Notes: generated by a model from the letters alone, not told the origin. A DNA stretch of 12,650 nt from CAYJAD01 sp964371225 (GCA_964371225.1 CAYJNA010000075.1:1-12650), one strand, 5' to 3'. Counted from the stretch's first letter, positions 1 to 7,701 are shown. A program made the numbers and translations.

Positions 1-59
1 TTAAGCTAGAAATTCTATTTTTACTGACAGTTAAGTATTTTTTCAGTGTCGACTAACAT

Positions 60-89
60 AAAAAAAGGGACACGCAGCGGTGTCCCTTT
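60..89 (-). terminator. Rho-independent terminator of the secreted-protein operon
   Basis: A perfect 10-base-pair stem (AAAGGGACAC at 64-73 with GTGTCCCTTT at 80-89) closes a 6-base loop. On the minus strand it is followed by seven T residues (A tract at 60-66 on the plus strand). It starts 6 bases past the TAA of the small secreted protein. The opposite side has no comparable T tract, so it should act mainly on minus-strand transcripts. Confidence 0.9.
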
Positions 90-94
90 CTATT

Positions 95-532
95 TTAATG
101 GTATAACCATTTGCCCTTGGTGTAGGCAATGATCTCCGTCATATTTCGCCTTTTTTCCACAGTGCAGGGCGCGTTTAAAGCAGCCTCTTTTGTGGCACCG
201 CGGCACACATAATGCAATTCGCTGTACTTTATGGTACCCACACGTTCACTGCCTTGAGCTTTATGCAATTTTGTCACAAGACTTTTTTCATCTATTTCCA
301 CATAACGCGCCACATACGCTGCCCCTTCTTGGGTGACCGACTTATTGTTTTTATGTGGTAAAACATGTTTAGCGGCTTGACTTACAAGTTTTTTGCCCAC
401 GTCTTGCAGCTGTGAGGCAATGGTTGCGTCAGAAGCATGGGCGTTATGTAAGCTTGGAATAAAAACCAAGCCCAAGGCTAAAAAAACACCTACACTAACA
501 GTTTTGAAAAATATCTTACGTAATTTTTGCAT
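95..532 (-). CDS. Small secreted protein of unknown function
   Basis: A 145-residue protein. Residues 1-33 form a clear Sec signal peptide: a basic start (MQKLRK), a hydrophobic core at about 10-26, and cleavage likely after the AHA at 31-33. The mature part is about 112 residues, lysine-rich, with only two cysteines (C110, C123) that could form a disulfide if the protein is periplasmic. I recognise no domain. The C-terminal region (YVCRGATKEAA, then PCTVEKRRN) looks conserved in style but I cannot assign a family. The ATG at 530-532 has a good Shine-Dalgarno (AGAAGG, 539-544) six bases upstream. The gene follows the VWA-OmpA gene by 27 bases on the same strand and ends in a strong terminator, so the two are probably cotranscribed and may act together in the envelope. 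That link is inference. Confidence 0.8.
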   Translation of the reverse strand: MQKLRKIFFKTVSVGVFLALGLVFIPSLHNAHASDATIASQLQDVGKKLVSQAAKHVLPHKNNKSVTQEGAAYVARYVEIDEKSLVTKLHKAQGSERVGTIKYSELHYVCRGATKEAALNAPCTVEKRRNMTEIIAYTKGKWLYH

Positions 533-559
533 ATATAGCCTTCTTATCTTGGCAGAAAC

Positions 560-1558
560 CTATTGGAAAATAAGCTCTACACGACGATTTAAATAGCGTC
601 CTTCTTCTGTTTTATTATCATATTTGAAGGATTTTCCACGCCCAATGGCTGCCAAACGACCGGCAGGCACGCCTTGCTGTACAAGGTATGCTTTTACAGC
701 TTCAGCACGCTTGGTGGATAAGGTTTGATTATAAGCATCAGTACCGATGAAGTCTGTCCAACCTTCAATAACAACGCGCTTGTCGGAGTATTGCTTAATA
801 ATAACAGCCGCGGCATTTAAGGTATTTTGTGAAGCAGCATCCAATGCTGTAGAGTCAAAGGCAAAGTTTACACCGCGAAGAACCACAACTTCTTCAGTTT
901 CATCGCACCAAATGTCCAATACAAATTTTCTTAAAGCAGCGTCATCAGAAACAAGCTTCACACCTTCTGCCACAATGGTAGCAGGATTTAATGCAGCCAA
1001 TTGAGCCACCACTTGTTTTTCTTTGGCTGTTTGCGCAAAGGAAACCACATGTACCACAAGGCCACGCTGAGAAGCGTACATATTTCTAACCACATCCACA
1101 ATGTTAGCACCGCGATTATTACCGCCATCGGTGACTAAAATAATGGCTGCATTGCGTTGCATACCAGCTATCCAAGGTTCATAGCTTTGCATGCCATTGC
1201 CCATGGGGGTCATGCGACCAAAAACCGTAAAGTCGCTATGCAATTGACCAATGGCACCTTCCATGCTGGCACGATTCCAAGGCCCTTGACTAATAATGGA
1301 GGTGGTTGGCGCCACAGTATGTAGGCCACCTGTGTAATTAAGCTCTGGAATAACTGAGTTAATACGTGAAAGCACTGCTTTGGCAATGGTAACTTTTGGT
1401 TCTTTAATAAGCTCATGAGAAAGCATCATGGAACCGGAATAGTCTACTACGAAATCAAAACTTTCAATTTTTTTACCACATACCAAGTTAGCGAGGGCAA
1501 AATTTGGCATGGCTAAAACTACTAACAAAAAAACTGTAACATTGCGTAAAAAAAACAC
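560..1558 (-). CDS. Secreted VWA domain protein with C-terminal OmpA-like peptidoglycan-binding domain
   Basis: A 332-residue envelope protein. Residues 1-23 are a signal peptide (cleavage likely after ALA). Residues 33 to about 215 are a von Willebrand factor A domain with an intact metal-ion-dependent adhesion site: D39-x-S41-x-S43, T117 in RMTPMG, and D144 in LVTDGG. Residues 225-332 are an OmpA C-terminal domain with the usual signature: WTDFIG with D269, YNQTLSTKRA with R284, and EGRYLNRRVEL near the end. D269 and R284 correspond to the residues that hold diaminopimelate in this family. The protein is therefore expected to sit in the periplasm, bind the cell wall, and present a metal-dependent protein-binding face; its partner is unknown. 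C27 and C218 lie outside both cores and could pair. The start is a GTG chosen because GAGGAGG (1564-1570) lies five bases upstream. It is the first gene of the two-gene minus-strand unit. Confidence 0.9.
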   Translation of the reverse strand: MFFLRNVTVFLLVVLAMPNFALANLVCGKKIESFDFVVDYSGSMMLSHELIKEPKVTIAKAVLSRINSVIPELNYTGGLHTVAPTTSIISQGPWNRASMEGAIGQLHSDFTVFGRMTPMGNGMQSYEPWIAGMQRNAAIILVTDGGNNRGANIVDVVRNMYASQRGLVVHVVSFAQTAKEKQVVAQLAALNPATIVAEGVKLVSDDAALRKFVLDIWCDETEEVVVLRGVNFAFDSTALDAASQNTLNAAAVIIKQYSDKRVVIEGWTDFIGTDAYNQTLSTKRAEAVKAYLVQQGVPAGRLAAIGRGKSFKYDNKTEEGRYLNRRVELIFQ

Positions 1559-1573
1559 AAAAACCTCCTCAAC

Positions 1574-1590
1574 GAATACAGCGAGTATTC
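1574..1590. repeat. Perfect inverted repeat in the VWA-OmpA leader
   Basis: GAATAC (1574-1579) and GTATTC (1585-1590) flank AGCGA. The repeat lies 3 bases upstream of the GAGGAGG ribosome-binding site of the VWA-OmpA gene. It could be an operator or a small mRNA hairpin near the initiation site. Confidence 0.4.
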
Positions 1591-1607
1591 AAAATATTTG
1601 TTCTATG

Positions 1608-1630
1608 GCGAAATGCTTTACGCATTGCGC
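1608..1630. repeat. Nine-base inverted repeat in the divergent intergenic region
   Basis: GCGAAATGC (1608-1616) pairs with GCATTGCGC (1622-1630) over 8 of 9 positions, with a 5-base loop. It lies just downstream of the candidate minus-strand promoter, at about +1 to +22. A repressor site or a 5' mRNA hairpin would both fit. There is no T tract after it. Confidence 0.4.
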
Positions 1631-1635
1631 TTAAT

Positions 1636-1664
1636 TCTATATAAGATTTTTACACACTTAGCAA
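1636..1664 (-). promoter_or_regulatory. Candidate promoter of the VWA-OmpA operon
   Basis: On the minus strand TTGCTA (1659-1664) and TATAGA (1636-1641) are separated by 17 bases. Each hexamer matches the sigma-70 consensus at 4 of 6 positions. The position is sensible (about 70 bases before the GTG), but the match is modest. The opposite promoter, for the racemase, is less clear: TATACT at 1680-1685 is a possible -10 box without a good -35 partner. Confidence 0.35.
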
Positions 1665-1716
1665 TGTTTATCCCGAAACTATACTTAGCCCTCTTTTTTA
1701 TACTCGGAGGATTACC

Positions 1717-2586
1717 GTGTACACGCTCCCTTTCTATAAAATTAATCCAAGTGGAAACATGACTACACTTTTGGAAGGTCTGCACCTTTCTTCTGACAAA
1801 CTGCAACACATAGCTGAACAAGCCATTGCAACACAACATCTTGGCTGCGAGCAAGTGGGCTTTGTGGACGTGGAAAAAGGGATTTTGCATATGGCGGGCG
1901 GAGAGTTTTGCGTTAATGCCACACGTTCACTGGCTCTCCTTATGTGCTTAGCTCAAAGGCAATGCCAAAAACCGGGCAGTGTATGGCAGGGACGTATTTA
2001 TACGGCAGGCTTTGACCAAGGCATTCAGGTTACAGTAAAAAACCCTGAAGTGGATCAAGTGGGACATGGGCATGACGTGAGCTTACACATGCCTGTACCT
2101 AGTCTGCCGCCCATGAAAGAATTGGCCAAGGGCATTGTGCTTGTGACACTTCCCGGCATTGATCATCTTCTCATTGATGCTGAAATATACCCCTTTCAGC
2201 CTAAGCATTGGAAAAGCCTTGCTGCAGAACTACGTCAGCAATGGCATTTAGAACATAGGCCAGCTGTGGGCTGCATATGGTGGAGCCCTGTGGTGAGTAC
2301 AACCTCACAGCATTTGCTGTGTAAAGTCCATATGCACCCTGTGGTGCGTGTACTTTCTCCTTTCACAGAATGCTATGAAAATTCCTGTGGTTCCGGCACA
2401 TTGGCCTTAGGGCTTTGGCTTTATAAAAATAGCGGCAAACAGCAATTTTTCATGCAACAACCTGGTGGTTATCTCAGCTTGGTCTACCGCCCTCACGCAG
2501 AGCACAATACTGTGGCTGTCTTAGGCGGCCCTGTACATGTGGTAGCGCAAGGACAAGCCTTTTTTACTGATCAAAAAAATGTGTAA
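1717..2586 (+). CDS. DapF-fold amino acid racemase, CntK (histidine racemase)-like
   Basis: A 289-residue cofactor-independent racemase or epimerase of the diaminopimelate epimerase fold. The two catalytic cysteines are present: C65 in GGEFCVNATRS and C224 in ENSCGSGTLALG. Several blocks are closer, from memory, to CntK of staphylopine synthesis (L- to D-histidine) than to DapF: NPSGNMT (10-16), CEQVGFV (44-50), EFC-NAT (63-69), ENSCGSGT (221-228) and QQPGG (247-251). DapF proteins carry CGNG and ACGTG motifs instead. One oddity is V66, where the family normally has glycine beside the first catalytic cysteine. The GTG start is supported by CGGAGG (1705-1710) six bases upstream. No CntL-like, CntM-like or transporter gene is adjacent, so the product may be a free D-amino acid or may feed enzymes encoded elsewhere. 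Family assignment is firm; the histidine substrate is inference. Confidence 0.85.
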   Translation: MYTLPFYKINPSGNMTTLLEGLHLSSDKLQHIAEQAIATQHLGCEQVGFVDVEKGILHMAGGEFCVNATRSLALLMCLAQRQCQKPGSVWQGRIYTAGFDQGIQVTVKNPEVDQVGHGHDVSLHMPVPSLPPMKELAKGIVLVTLPGIDHLLIDAEIYPFQPKHWKSLAAELRQQWHLEHRPAVGCIWWSPVVSTTSQHLLCKVHMHPVVRVLSPFTECYENSCGSGTLALGLWLYKNSGKQQFFMQQPGGYLSLVYRPHAEHNTVAVLGGPVHVVAQGQAFFTDQKNV

Positions 2587-2611
2587 GCGACGCTCTCGTC
2601 AACACATCACA

Positions 2612-2642
2612 AAACCTGCATTACACATTGTGCAGAGTTTTT
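2612..2642 (+). terminator. Rho-independent terminator of the racemase gene
   Basis: AAAC-CTGCA (2612-2620) pairs with TGCAG-A-GTTT (2631-2640), a 9-base-pair stem with one bulged A and a 10-base loop. The 3' side runs straight into five T residues (2638-2642). It lies 25 bases past the racemase stop codon and before the next gene, so the racemase is likely monocistronic. Confidence 0.75.
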
Positions 2643-2674
2643 AATCTTGTTTTTTACACTTTAAAGGAAACTTT

Positions 2675-5600
2675 ATGTTAAAAAATCGCCTTTTTTTTGA
2701 CAAGCAAGATTATGAGTTGCTCACTTTTATTAATAAAGTGCTTATCATGCAAAAAGATGCTAAGGTAAGCGAGGACATGCTTAATGTAAGCTTGCACCCC
2801 CATGGCATAAAAACCCTAGCCATGTCGCGTGAAATGCGTGTGGCAAACGCCATGATTCGCCTGTTAAGCAGCTCCCAAAACAGCGACAGCGGCTACCGTT
2901 TACAAGCATTACGCACCCTTTTTGACGAAGTACTTAATAGTGCCAAAACACGTTTTCGCCGCAATACAGCCCGTGTGCTCGTGGAAATAATGAAAGCCTT
3001 GGTGCGCGCGCAAGGAGATATACAAAAACAACTCTACCTTGCCAGCGATTTTCGCAATGCCGCACAAGGAAAACCACATACAGTACGCGCTTTTTTAAAA
3101 GAATACGGCCTCATTGAAATGCCGGAAGATTGGTCTCAGCTCACCTTTGACCACCATGTGCATGATATTAATACCAAGGGGCGCAAAAGCCCCACGCACC
3201 TTGTTATGGATGCTAGCATTAAGGGCATTCGTTATATCACTGTTATTTATTATAACTTCATAGATGAAAAAGCCGCCGCCGAACTTTTACGCGCTGCCCA
3301 TATTATAGGCTTACATGTGCGTATTGGCATTGAATTTTCCTTACCCTTTGGGGAGAAACATGTGCAATTTGTTTGGGCGCCGCGCAATGCTACCAACCCA
3401 GAACGCTTTTTAGAATTTTTAGCAGAAGCTCCCATGCAGCATCTCATGCGCCTAGGACGCGAAGCCTCCGCATGGCGTGCCGGCGATGTGTACAGAGTCT
3501 TGCGTTTATGGAATGAAACTCATAGGCAAGATTTGGCCTTACATGTGGGTGTTGACCCAGAGCATTTGGGTGAATTTCAAGCAGAAAATTTCAAGAATTT
3601 TGTGGGCACGGGGCAAGCTTCTCATGTGCATTTGGCAGAATTCATTTATGCGCATATTGCGCCGGTGCTCGAACAAAGACGTGCTGAGCTCAAAGAAGAA
3701 CTCCAAGACAAAGAGGTGCAATGCCAAGAGCACCTTGCAGAACAATTACAAAAACAAAAAAACTTCATTGAAGAAGTGAGCATAGGCTATATTTATGATA
3801 ATTACGTTAACCGTACTATCAATAAAAACATTACCGCTTTAAGTATTGATAAAAACGACCCGCAAAGACCGGAACTTCTACGCTTAACACCACTTTCTTT
3901 GCTAGATTGGCTCACTTCCATTCAAACGGGCGGTTCCATCACCTTAAAATTGGATAACCTCACCACAGAAGACGTGCTTATACTCTTATGGCAATGTCAA
4001 GGATTGGTGACGCACTTAGAAATATTCAATGTTCGCGCTTGGAATACAGGGCGTTTGGAGCACCTTGAGACCATCAGCGATTTACAACAAGCCCTCAATA
4101 CAGGATCGGCGCCGCGTCTGAAGCATTTAGTACGCATGATGCTTCAAGAAAGAGAAGCCTTGCAGGCAGAAGAAAACACCCTTTGCCCCATGCATGTGCG
4201 CCGCTTAGAAATTTTACGTGAAATATTATGTAATATAAAATCATTAAAAAATTTATATGATTCTCCCCCATTGCGTTCGCGCATGGGTTCCAACGCCACA
4301 GATCGCCCCACCAGTCACGGGCATATGGGGCTGGTATTTCCGGAAACTTTGCCTTCGCATGGTTATAAAGCAGTGCAAAACACGAAAAATGCCCTTAAAA
4401 TCCCCTTCCACCTCCCCATTCACTATGTGGTGCGCTACACACCCAGCATTCTTCTATGGAATAAAAGCCGTATTACACGCATTATTCAAGCTATACCGGG
4501 GTGTAAGCGTTATGGATATACCATGGAGCAAGAGTGGCGTTCGCAGTCTTCCACGGCAAAATATGGAGAGCAAAGCAATATTAGCCTACTTAAAACCGAG
4601 CGGCCGCTTGATAGGCATGCCTGCACTGCAAAAAAACTTCCCCCCAAACAATACTTAAATTCACGCATTAATAATATTTTAAAGGTAATTTTAGGCTTTA
4701 TCCCCGCCAGCATTGCTTTTCACTATACGCAAACGTGGTGGGTTTTGGCCTGGTTTGGCCCCATCATTTGGTTTAGCATTACCGGAGTACGCAATGTTAT
4801 ACAATTTGTGGTGGCAGGCACAGGCTTTCACCGTGCGTCCTTGCTTCGCTGGAATGATCACGTAAGTTGGTCTCGTTTGTGCGATTCTCTGCTATATACG
4901 GGCTTTTCAGTGCCTTTATTGGAATTGGGCGTGCGTATTTTATTATTGCAAGACACGCTGCATATTAATACGGTTACACATCCTGTTTTGGTGTATACCG
5001 TCATGTCCACCGTCAATGGCCTGTATATTTCTTGGCATAATATCATTCGCGGCCTTCCCAAAGAAGCTGTCATTGGCAACCTTTTTCGCTCGGTTCTGGC
5101 CATACCTATGGCATTACTCTTTAACACACTCACCTTGGAGTTCTTACAAACTGTCATGCAAGTGCCCAATGCCGTGCAATTGGTGGCCACTTCTTCTGCC
5201 ATTATTTCCAAAATGGCTTCTGATACCGTGGCAGCTATCATTGAAGGCTATGCCGATATGAAGCTTATGGTACGCATGCGCAGGTGGGATTATGAAACAA
5301 AGATTAAAGATCTTTTCTACAGCTATGTGCGTTTAGATTTAACCTTCCCCGAAGAAGATATTAATACCATGTTGGCCTCTCCGCGCCTTCTTTTACAGCG
5401 TGTAGCAGAAAAGAACAAAAGACTGCATGCAGAACTCATTATTAACGCTCTTGATTTACAGTACTTTTGGTACTACCGCCCACGCGCACGAGAAGTATGT
5501 AAAAAACTTATTCGTCAAATGTCACCCGAAGAACGCACGGTATTTGCTTCTTTACAAAGAGTTTTGTTGCAAGAGCGTGAGGTAAGTCAGCTTTTTGTAG

Positions 5601-5728
5601 ATGGGCTGGTGGGGCGACACTTCAGTAAGGCCTTAGCCTTTTATTTAAATAATCATCGTGCTTATGTGAAGACCATGTCACAGCTCTGCGCCATGAATTA
5701 TGAAGAGGAAGATGAGGATGAAAGCTAA
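2675..5728 (+). CDS. Large membrane protein with a degenerate PHP-like N-terminal domain, function unknown
   Basis: A 1017-residue protein that I cannot name. Residues 1-150 are mostly helical and basic. Residues 155-225 resemble the start of a PHP (polymerase and histidinol phosphatase) domain. D159-x-H161-x-H163 matches motif I, and IGIEFS (217-222, E220) matches the GiE motif. The segment ITVIYYN (188-194) stands where PHP enzymes have I-x-I-T-D-H-N, so that metal-binding histidine is replaced by tyrosine and catalysis is doubtful. Residues 333-367 are a charged helix, probably coiled coil. Hydrophobic segments at about 668-705, 738-758, 770-788, 800-824 and 832-848 suggest five or six membrane passes. 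Residues 860-1017 are helical and end in an acidic tail (EEEDEDES). The ATG has AAAGGA (2663-2668) six bases upstream. The gene stands alone between the racemase terminator and a convergent glycosyltransferase. A membrane-tethered, catalytically dead PHP sensor is conjecture. Confidence 0.85.
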   Translation: MLKNRLFFDKQDYELLTFINKVLIMQKDAKVSEDMLNVSLHPHGIKTLAMSREMRVANAMIRLLSSSQNSDSGYRLQALRTLFDEVLNSAKTRFRRNTARVLVEIMKALVRAQGDIQKQLYLASDFRNAAQGKPHTVRAFLKEYGLIEMPEDWSQLTFDHHVHDINTKGRKSPTHLVMDASIKGIRYITVIYYNFIDEKAAAELLRAAHIIGLHVRIGIEFSLPFGEKHVQFVWAPRNATNPERFLEFLAEAPMQHLMRLGREASAWRAGDVYRVLRLWNETHRQDLALHVGVDPEHLGEFQAENFKNFVGTGQASHVHLAEFIYAHIAPVLEQRRAELKEELQDKEVQCQEHLAEQLQKQKNFIEEVSIGYIYDNYVNRTINKNITALSIDKNDPQRPELLRLTPLSLLDWLTSIQTGGSITLKLDNLTTEDVLILLWQCQGLVTHLEIFNVRAWNTGRLEHLETISDLQQALNTGSAPRLKHLVRMMLQEREALQAEENTLCPMHVRRLEILREILCNIKSLKNLYDSPPLRSRMGSNATDRPTSHGHMGLVFPETLPSHGYKAVQNTKNALKIPFHLPIHYVVRYTPSILLWNKSRITRIIQAIPGCKRYGYTMEQEWRSQSSTAKYGEQSNISLLKTERPLDRHACTAKKLPPKQYLNSRINNILKVILGFIPASIAFHYTQTWWVLAWFGPIIWFSITGVRNVIQFVVAGTGFHRASLLRWNDHVSWSRLCDSLLYTGFSVPLLELGVRILLLQDTLHINTVTHPVLVYTVMSTVNGLYISWHNIIRGLPKEAVIGNLFRSVLAIPMALLFNTLTLEFLQTVMQVPNAVQLVATSSAIISKMASDTVAAIIEGYADMKLMVRMRRWDYETKIKDLFYSYVRLDLTFPEEDINTMLASPRLLLQRVAEKNKRLHAELIINALDLQYFWYYRPRAREVCKKLIRQMSPEERTVFASLQRVLLQEREVSQLFVDGLVGRHFSKALAFYLNNHRAYVKTMSQLCAMNYEEEDEDES

Positions 5729-5803
5729 ACACAGCCTTAGCTCTTTATGCGCTTTAAAACCTTTGTACTATGCAAGTGACATGCGGCCTTGACATTATTC
5801 TCT

Positions 5804-6847
5804 TTAAGAACGCCGTAAAAAGTACGGTAGAGAGAAGTACCATTTTGCTACCAAGGTAAATACATACGGTGGGAAAAAGGTCAGGAGATAGAAAAGTCGT
5901 TCTTTAAGGCTTAAAGACCCCACAGGGCATCTCGTGGCAGAGGGAGGCGGTTGTAACAGTCTCCCCTGCCATAACATTTTTCTGGCTTGCGTTCCTTGGC
6001 CTTGACGCCACAATTGTATGGCTTCTTGAAAGTGAGCACGTTTTTTGAGTACGCGGGCGGCAAGGGGATAGCTTTGCGTAAAACACGGTATATATTGCTG
6101 TAATTTTGCCAAGATATGGCGCGTTTCCATGGGCCAGCGGGCCCACTGTTGTAAGCTTAAATTCTGCTCATGTAAGCGGCGATAGGTTAATACTCTGGGT
6201 ATATAGTCACATTGCCCCTGCAAAGCCATGCGATAAAAAAGATCTGCATCGGCGGCCATATGCAATGCTGCGTCAAAGCTCTGTCCCCATGGCTGCGTAG
6301 CACTTGCCCGTAACATCACCGAAGAAAGCACCATCCATTGTCTTTGAACTAAGGCTTCAAAGACAAAACCGCGCTGTGGCTTTGTTTGCGAAAAAAGAGA
6401 TGCTTGCCAAAAAGTGTTTTTCCATGGGCTTTGTTTTCCATAAAAAAGCGTATCTGTACATAATACATCTATATGTTGCTGCTTTTCCATATACTGCACT
6501 TGTACATATATTTTATCTGGGTGCCAAAGGTCGTCGCAGTCTAAAAAAGCTAAGTACTTTCCTTGTGCGTGCGCCAAGGCCGCTTGACGCGCCGCCCCAA
6601 GGCTTATGGCTTTATCATGCGCAATAATTCGAAGGCGTGGGTCATTATGACAATATGCTTGAACTAAGCTAAGGCTTTCATCTTGGCTGGCACTGTCAAA
6701 AAAAATAATTTCCACATGCCCATAGGTTTGCAGTAATGCACTTTGCAAAGACGCAAGCACAGTATCGGCCGCATTACGGCAGTTCATAATAATGGAAACA
6801 AGAGGCCTGTCAAACATGATTATGGTCAACGCTCCAAAAGACTGCAC
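5804..6847 (-). CDS. Family 2 (GT-A fold) glycosyltransferase
   Basis: A protein of up to 347 residues that transfers a sugar from a nucleotide-sugar donor, probably for a cell-surface glycan. The GT2 core is clear: PLVSIIMNCRNA (15-26), an aspartate in FFDSAS (D51), SLGAARQAAL (82-91), the metal- and nucleotide-binding DCDD (103-106), and AADADLFYRM (198-207) in the acceptor/catalytic region. The C-terminal segment 317-345 is hydrophobic and aromatic and may attach to the membrane. Two starts are possible. The ATG at 6845-6847 has no good ribosome-binding site. The ATG at 6815-6817 (M11) gives the short N-terminus usual for the family but has only a distant GGAG. I give the longer form. The gene is convergent with the 1017-residue protein, and the 75 bases between them contain no convincing terminator. 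No other sugar-pathway genes are adjacent, so the acceptor is unknown. Confidence 0.88.
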   Translation of the reverse strand: MQSFGALTIIMFDRPLVSIIMNCRNAADTVLASLQSALLQTYGHVEIIFFDSASQDESLSLVQAYCHNDPRLRIIAHDKAISLGAARQAALAHAQGKYLAFLDCDDLWHPDKIYVQVQYMEKQQHIDVLCTDTLFYGKQSPWKNTFWQASLFSQTKPQRGFVFEALVQRQWMVLSSVMLRASATQPWGQSFDAALHMAADADLFYRMALQGQCDYIPRVLTYRRLHEQNLSLQQWARWPMETRHILAKLQQYIPCFTQSYPLAARVLKKRAHFQEAIQLWRQGQGTQARKMLWQGRLLQPPPSATRCPVGSLSLKERLFYLLTFFPPYVFTLVAKWYFSLPYFLRRS

Positions 6848-6903
6848 ATAGTGAATTATGCATAAGTCTTACATAGCAAAAGATGCCCACTACGAGTATA
6901 GGG

Positions 6904-6934
6904 AAAAAGCATGGGGAGAACATTCCCTAAGCTT
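6904..6934 (-). terminator. Candidate terminator after the Ser/Ala-rich gene
   Basis: On the minus strand AAGC (6931-6934) and GGGA (6924-6927) pair with TCCC (6914-6917) and GCTT (6907-6910). A 3x3 internal loop separates the two short helices and a 6-base loop closes the structure. A run of five T residues (plus-strand A tract 6904-6908) overlaps the end. It lies 11 bases past the TAA-side end of the upstream gene, so the glycosyltransferase may have its own promoter. Confidence 0.45.
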
Positions 6935-6944
6935 AGACACGTAC

Positions 6945-7619
6945 TTATACGCGCATATCTATACCCACAGACCAGCGGCTTGAGGGCAACATACTTACGC
7001 TGGGCGTACCTCTATCTGCTTGTACTTGATAGGCAGAACTGGCTTTTTGTGGGCTTATGGTGCTTCCCGAGGCTAAAGCCGTGCTGTGCGCAGCATTTAT
7101 ATGCACCGAGACAGGGCGTGAGGCATCAAAGCTACGTAAGCGCATACCTTCATAGGCGCTGGCACCATTGCTAGGAGTAAAAGTGCGTGTTTGCAAATTA
7201 TCTTGTATTTGCATATTGCCGGCGTACAGCGCCGCCACCGAAGAAACATCAGGAGTGCCAGCATAAGGCACACGACGCATATCTTCTGCATTGGGAGCTT
7301 TGGCTGTGCTTTCTTCGGACGCTCTTAAACGCCCAAGAACATCATAATTTCCTGAGTAAGCATCTTCAAATTCTTTTTGCGTTTGGGAAGATTCGCTGGC
7401 AAAAACAGCGTCATTTTGCTGCAGTACCTTAGCCTTTTGCAAAGCTTCCGCACTGAAAGAGAAAGCGTCAGCCACCGCCGTATCAAAGCGTATGCTTTGA
7501 CTTGCGTCACTTTGCCCTCGTCTTTGCGCATTTTCCTGTTGTCCATTGGAGGTATCAAAGGAAAAATCAAAGGGGGAAATTTGTAAGGCCCCATCTACTA
7601 AGCCAGATACAGCACTCAT
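6945..7619 (-). CDS. Ser/Ala/Gln-rich protein of unknown function, probably disordered
   Basis: A 224-residue protein with no recognised domain, no signal peptide and no membrane segment. The composition is rich in Ser, Ala, Gln and Asp, with few long hydrophobic runs, suggesting large disordered parts. Residues 46-68 (FDTAVADAFSFSAEALQKAKVLQ) include a short amphipathic stretch of the S-x-E-A-L type that recurs near the N-terminus of many small proteobacterial proteins. Residues 155-175 and the C-terminus (SSRWSVGIDMRV) look more ordered. The ATG at 7617-7619 has AGGTG (7624-7628) four bases upstream. Coding status rests on the long open frame, the ribosome-binding site and the terminator-like hairpin that follows. 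It is transcribed toward the glycosyltransferase but probably not with it. Confidence 0.65.
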   Translation of the reverse strand: MSAVSGLVDGALQISPFDFSFDTSNGQQENAQRRGQSDASQSIRFDTAVADAFSFSAEALQKAKVLQQNDAVFASESSQTQKEFEDAYSGNYDVLGRLRASEESTAKAPNAEDMRRVPYAGTPDVSSVAALYAGNMQIQDNLQTRTFTPSNGASAYEGMRLRSFDASRPVSVHINAAHSTALASGSTISPQKASSAYQVQADRGTPSVSMLPSSRWSVGIDMRV

Positions 7620-7701
7620 ATTTCACCTACACTTTTATAAATATACTACCGTCAGATACAGTAAAATAACACCACTTTTATTCCTTGTCCAGTACGGCGC
7701 A

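Noticed and set aside
4257..4658. A 133-codon frame inside the 1017-residue gene
   Set aside because: It is in another frame of a continuous, well-started gene and its product has no recognisable features.
1717..5728. A complete staphylopine-like metallophore operon
   Set aside because: Only the racemase is present. The neighbours are not nicotianamine-synthase-like, opine-dehydrogenase-like or transporter genes.
5729..5803. Bidirectional terminator between the 1017-residue gene and the glycosyltransferase
   Set aside because: Only 4-base pairings without T tracts were found in these 75 bases.
6856..6865. TTATGCATAA palindrome just upstream of the glycosyltransferase start
   Set aside because: It is a perfect but short, AT-rich 10-base palindrome. 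With no promoter around it, chance is the simpler explanation.
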